In this document: in pieces, positions 60,051 through 64,000 of the stretch
How the letters are laid out: the number at the start of each line of letters is the position of its first letter
Numbering within the stretch: position 1 is the first letter of the stretch
Assembly: GCF_001652275.1 (NCBI RefSeq)
Contig: NZ_LVZK01000001.1
Location: forward strand, 1,831,372 to 1,895,371
Direction: 5' to 3'
Length of the DNA stretch: 64,000 bases
DNA from: Peptidiphaga gingivicola
GTDB taxonomy: Bacteria; Actinomycetota; Actinomycetes; Actinomycetales; Actinomycetaceae
The notes under the pieces: generated by a model
What the model was told of the DNA's origin: nothing
Seen by the model: only the letters and a program-made list of their open reading frames with translations
Database searches by the model: none
Made by a program: the position numbers and the translations under genes

Positions 60051-61912
60051 CGGGCATCGCCGCCTTCGGAATCGATCTCGTTTTCGAGGCGTTCCTTGTC
60101 TTCCAGGCTCTCAACCGCTTCGGGACACTCCCTGTCTTTCAGGCTATCTCCGGCTGCAGAGTGCCCAACTCCAGGGCTCTCCGCTGCCTCGGGGCCTTCC
60201 TCGGCTTCGAGATCCTCTCCAGCCTCGGATTCTTCTCCGGCCTCAGGGTCCTCTTGGACGTCGGGGCCGTTCCCGGTCCCGAGAGCCTCGACTTCGGGAT
60301 TTCCTTTGGCCTCAGAATCTTTGGTTTCCTCAGACTCGTCAGATTCGACGCCGTTCTCGGTTTCGCCGTAGCCGCGATCAAACGGAGCGTCGTCCGTCTC
60401 TGCCTCATACTGGCCATCGTGGACCTCGGCGCTGTGCTGGGCGCCGTCGGGTTCCGCATCGTACCGAGATTCATCGTTTTCGGCTCCATAACGGGCATCG
60501 ACGGGCTCGTCGCCATAACCAGCGCCCTCCGATTCGTCTCCATAACGGGCGTCGACGACGTCAGGGTCGGCCTCGTCGGATTCTTCCTCGTAAAGGTCGA
60601 CTTCTCCTTCGTCGGAAAGAACGGACTCCCACGAAGCGCGCAGCTCGTTGGCTTCTTCCTCTCGTCCGAGCTCCTCAAGGCGGTCGGCCCGGATGAGCTC
60701 GACGCGGGCCCGCAAGTCTTCTTCGAAGTTTTCGACCGCGAGTTTCTCGATCACGGCCAGTCCGCCTTCAGAATCGCCTGTGTCAGCCTTGGCGCCGGAG
60801 GCCACTAGGGCAAGCTCAATCTTCGATTCTGCGTCAAGTCTCGACAAAGGGATTTCCGATATGAATGCAAGAGCCTTCTCAGAGCGTCCGAGGCCGCGCT
60901 CGGAATCCGCTTCGATAGCTACATGACTGTAATCGTCCGTCATTCGGCGGTACGTGCGCAGTTCGCGCAAGGCCTCGGAGTATCTTCCGGTCATATACGC
61001 CGCAAGACCGAGAGCTTCACGCACTACGTCCACGCGCGAAGCGCGACGATAGGCCGCCTGAGCATGCTCATAAGACAACTCAGGGTCGACGTCAAGCATC
61101 GATCCAGCGTAAACAAGATGACGCGCAACACGTTCCGAGTTGTCCTTCGAAAGGGTATTGAGTCGACGGCGCGACTCGGCATCGAGATCCTTTTCGGACA
61201 CTGAATCCGGCACGATCGGATCACGTCGGCCGCGGGGAACGTCGGCGCGCCTGTCGTCGCGTCGGTCCGAATACCCGCCGCGGCGCTCATCCCGGTCCCC
61301 GTAGCGTCCGCCCCGGTCCTCATAGCGTCCGCCGCGGTCCTCGTAGCGTTTGCCGCCGCGATACCCGTCACGATCGTTGTACCGGCTGGGCCGACGGTCA
61401 TTGTCCCGGTCCTCCCACCGACGACCCGACCCACGCGAATCCCTCCGATCCCCGTAGCGATCCTCCCGGCGGTCGGAGTATCCGCCGCGGCGCTCATCCC
61501 GGTCCCCGTAGCGTCCGCCCCGGTCCTCATAGCGTCCGCCGCGATCCTCGTAGCGTTTGCCGCCGCGATACCCGTCACGATCGTTGTACCGGCTGGGCCG
61601 ACGGTCATTGTCCCGGTCCTCCCACCGACGACCCGACCCACGCGAATCCCTCCGATCCCCGTAGCGATCCTCCCGGCGGTCGGAGTATCCGCCGCGGCGC
61701 TCATCCCGGTCCCCGTAGCGTCCGCCCCGGTCCTCATAGCGTCCGCCGCGATCCTCGTAGCGTTTGCCGCCGCGATACCCGTCACGATCGTTGTACCGGC
61801 GATCCCCCCGATCGCCACCGGGGGAGCTGCGGCGTTCGGAAGCCGACTGCCACCCCGAGAATGGGCGCTCGCTGCGCTCGTTGCTTGTTGAGACGTTGGA
61901 ATCCTCGGTCAT
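60047..61912 (-). CDS. Tetratricopeptide-like protein with R/D/G/Y-rich repeats and acidic tail
   Basis: The 621 residues fall into three parts. About 30-235 is a highly charged Arg/Asp/Gly/Tyr repeat (YEDRGGRYGDRDERRGGYSD-type), about 2.7 units of 69 residues. About 245-420 is a helical TPR-like domain related to the mycobacterial Rv1691 position. About 430-621 is a Glu/Asp/Ala-rich tail. The ends carry opposite charge bias, suggesting RNA binding or condensate formation by the first part; this is inference. The ATG at 61912 has GAGG correctly placed, unlike the two nearer ATGs upstream. Confidence 0.8.
   Translation of the reverse strand: MTEDSNVSTSNERSERPFSGWQSASERRSSPGGDRGDRRYNDRDGYRGGKRYEDRGGRYEDRGGRYGDRDERRGGYSDRREDRYGDRRDSRGSGRRWEDRDNDRRPSRYNDRDGYRGGKRYEDRGGRYEDRGGRYGDRDERRGGYSDRREDRYGDRRDSRGSGRRWEDRDNDRRPSRYNDRDGYRGGKRYEDRGGRYEDRGGRYGDRDERRGGYSDRRDDRRADVPRGRRDPIVPDSVSEKDLDAESRRRLNTLSKDNSERVARHLVYAGSMLDVDPELSYEHAQAAYRRASRVDVVREALGLAAYMTGRYSEALRELRTYRRMTDDYSHVAIEADSERGLGRSEKALAFISEIPLSRLDAESKIELALVASGAKADTGDSEGGLAVIEKLAVENFEEDLRARVELIRADRLEELGREEEANELRASWESVLSDEGEVDLYEEESDEADPDVVDARYGDESEGAGYGDEPVDARYGAENDESRYDAEPDGAQHSAEVHDGQYEAETDDAPFDRGYGETENGVESDESEETKDSEAKGNPEVEALGTGNGPDVQEDPEAGEESEAGEDLEAEEGPEAAESPGVGHSAAGDSLKDRECPEAVESLEDKERLENEIDSEGGDAR
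61244..61805. repeat. 207-bp tandem repeat array
   Basis: The CGATCGTTGT marker recurs at 61371, 61578 and 61785, an exact 207-base period. The two full units are nearly identical and a third is partial. It encodes the 69-residue R/D/G/Y module. Confidence 0.92.
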
Positions 61913-62204
61913 GTCCATCCTCGGTGTTTCAGTTTTCAGCAAAGTACATAGCCGCCCTTATGACTCAAAGCAAAAGGTCGGACTCAACAAGCATACCTGT
62001 GGTTGGTGTGTTGGTGGTTTGGCGGGCGGTGTTTATGGCTGGGTTCACGCTGAGCACGCCGGCAGCCGCGTCGGCGTCTGGCGGTGTGTTGGTGGTGTGT
62101 TGGTTGTCTGCCGCGGTGTCTGGCGGTGCGTTGTCTGCCGCGGTGTCTGGCGGGTTGGCGGCGGGGGCGGGGGCAGCCGCGTGCGTGCGGTGGCAGGCGA
62201 CAAG
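61913..62204. other. G/T-rich low-complexity spacer next to the rRNA operon
   Basis: From about 61990 to 62190 the plus strand is strongly enriched in G and T with almost no long C or A runs, and TCTGCCGCGGTGTCTGGCGG occurs twice. No gene is supported. The end of the region leads into the rRNA terminator. Confidence 0.6.
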
Positions 62205-62235
62205 AAAGGGGGGGCCGCTGAGCGGCCCCCCCTTT
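62205..62235 (-). terminator. rRNA operon terminator
   Basis: 62205-62219 and 62221-62235 form a perfect 15-bp G/C hairpin with a one-base centre and A/T ends, directly after the 5S gene. Confidence 0.85.
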
Positions 62236-62243
62236 GTGGTGTG

Positions 62244-62363
62244 GGCGGCGGTGTCCTACTCTCCCACACCCTGGCGGGTGCAGTACCATCGGCGCTGGCA
62301 GTCTTAGCTTCCGGGTTCGGAAAGGAAAGGTCCGGGCGTGTCCCTGCCGCTATGACCGCCGCC
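62244..62363 (-). rRNA. rrf: 5S ribosomal RNA
   Basis: On the minus strand the terminal helix GGCGGCGGT pairs with ACCGCCGCC at the two ends, 120 bases apart. The internal TTCCGAACCCGGAAGCTAAG is the conserved 5S loop region. Confidence 0.92.
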
Positions 62364-62477
62364 ACGCGGTCCCGGGCTGCCACACCCCGCCCGGAAGACA
62401 GGGGGGTGTGGGGTTCGGGTATCGCATAGCGGACGCGAATCGCCCTCCCCCCAACGAATGGAGAGAGAGGAAAAGTG

Positions 62478-64000
<1,523 letters not shown>

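Noticed and set aside
61244..61805. Possible CRISPR array
   Set aside because: The period is 207 bases, repeats are contiguous with no unique spacers and lie inside a coding frame. No cas gene is near.
61024..61818. Repetitive antisense frame over the 207-bp repeats
   Set aside because: It is the complement of the R/D/G/Y repeats. The minus-strand reading has a ribosome site, a TPR-like domain and operon overlap with the HAD gene.

Overview
The window is a high-GC, gene-dense chromosomal segment of a Gram-positive actinobacterium. The evidence is the TlyA-NAD kinase-RecN-SteA-SteB(MctB)-MurJ cluster, the ImuA'-ImuB-DnaE2 mutasome behind an actinobacterial-type LexA box, the glgA/glgM-glgC divergon and the sufR-B-D-C-S-U-T operon. 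The large Ser/Thr/Pro-tailed secreted subtilases and the secreted GH16 enzyme suggest a host-associated or saprophytic Actinomycetaceae-like lineage, but that placement is inference and no species is claimed.

Layout. 1-3475: 3' end of a RecB-family nuclease, a HAD phosphatase, undecaprenyl-diphosphatase UppP, an aldo/keto reductase-fold protein that has lost most catalytic residues, and a small protein with an extreme Asp/Glu tail. 3476-14602: three tandem subtilase genes, each followed by a strong hairpin; the first two are mosaics of near-identical and diverged blocks. 14697-21230: M3 peptidase, secreted GH16 glucanase, an AT-rich gap with structured inverted repeats, a cupin protein, a GNAT/MazG-like fusion, tRNA-Leu(GAG) and a hypothetical protein. 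21324-27276: dnaE2, imuB and imuA' under an SOS box. 27417-30093: TrmL, an XRE regulator, a TrmH-family methyltransferase and a gap with a tRNA-like fragment. 30094-36594: SPFH/stomatin and NfeD proteins, an ABC ATPase, glgA/glgM, glgC, serB. 36734-42160: a two-gene ABC exporter with a divergent TetR regulator, a SixA-type phosphatase and an ABC-F protein. 42230-43111: YpfJ-type zinc protease. 43188-49748: suf operon. 49980-61912: a co-directional run of eleven genes (TPR/repeat protein, HAD-IIA phosphatase, 60-aa protein, tlyA, nadK, recN, steA, steB, MraY-like transferase, murJ, Nudix). 62205-64000: terminator, 5S and the 3' part of 23S rRNA, all on the minus strand.

How the genes work together. 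UppP, MurJ, the MraY-like protein and SteA/SteB point to undecaprenyl-lipid recycling, lipid II export and septal wall control. The SUF genes form a complete Fe-S assembly line controlled by SufR. ImuA'/ImuB/DnaE2 form an SOS-inducible mutagenic polymerase. GlgC feeds ADP-glucose to the divergent GlgA/GlgM. The subtilase array and GH16 enzyme form an extracellular degradative set.

The points most worth a second look are the mosaic subtilase array, the aldo/keto reductase with a degenerated catalytic tetrad, a recurring pattern of 17-26 bp tandem duplications sitting on gene starts and stops, the 207-bp repeats encoding an R/D/G/Y-rich disordered domain, and unassigned structured intergenic DNA near 18.5 kb and 29.9 kb.
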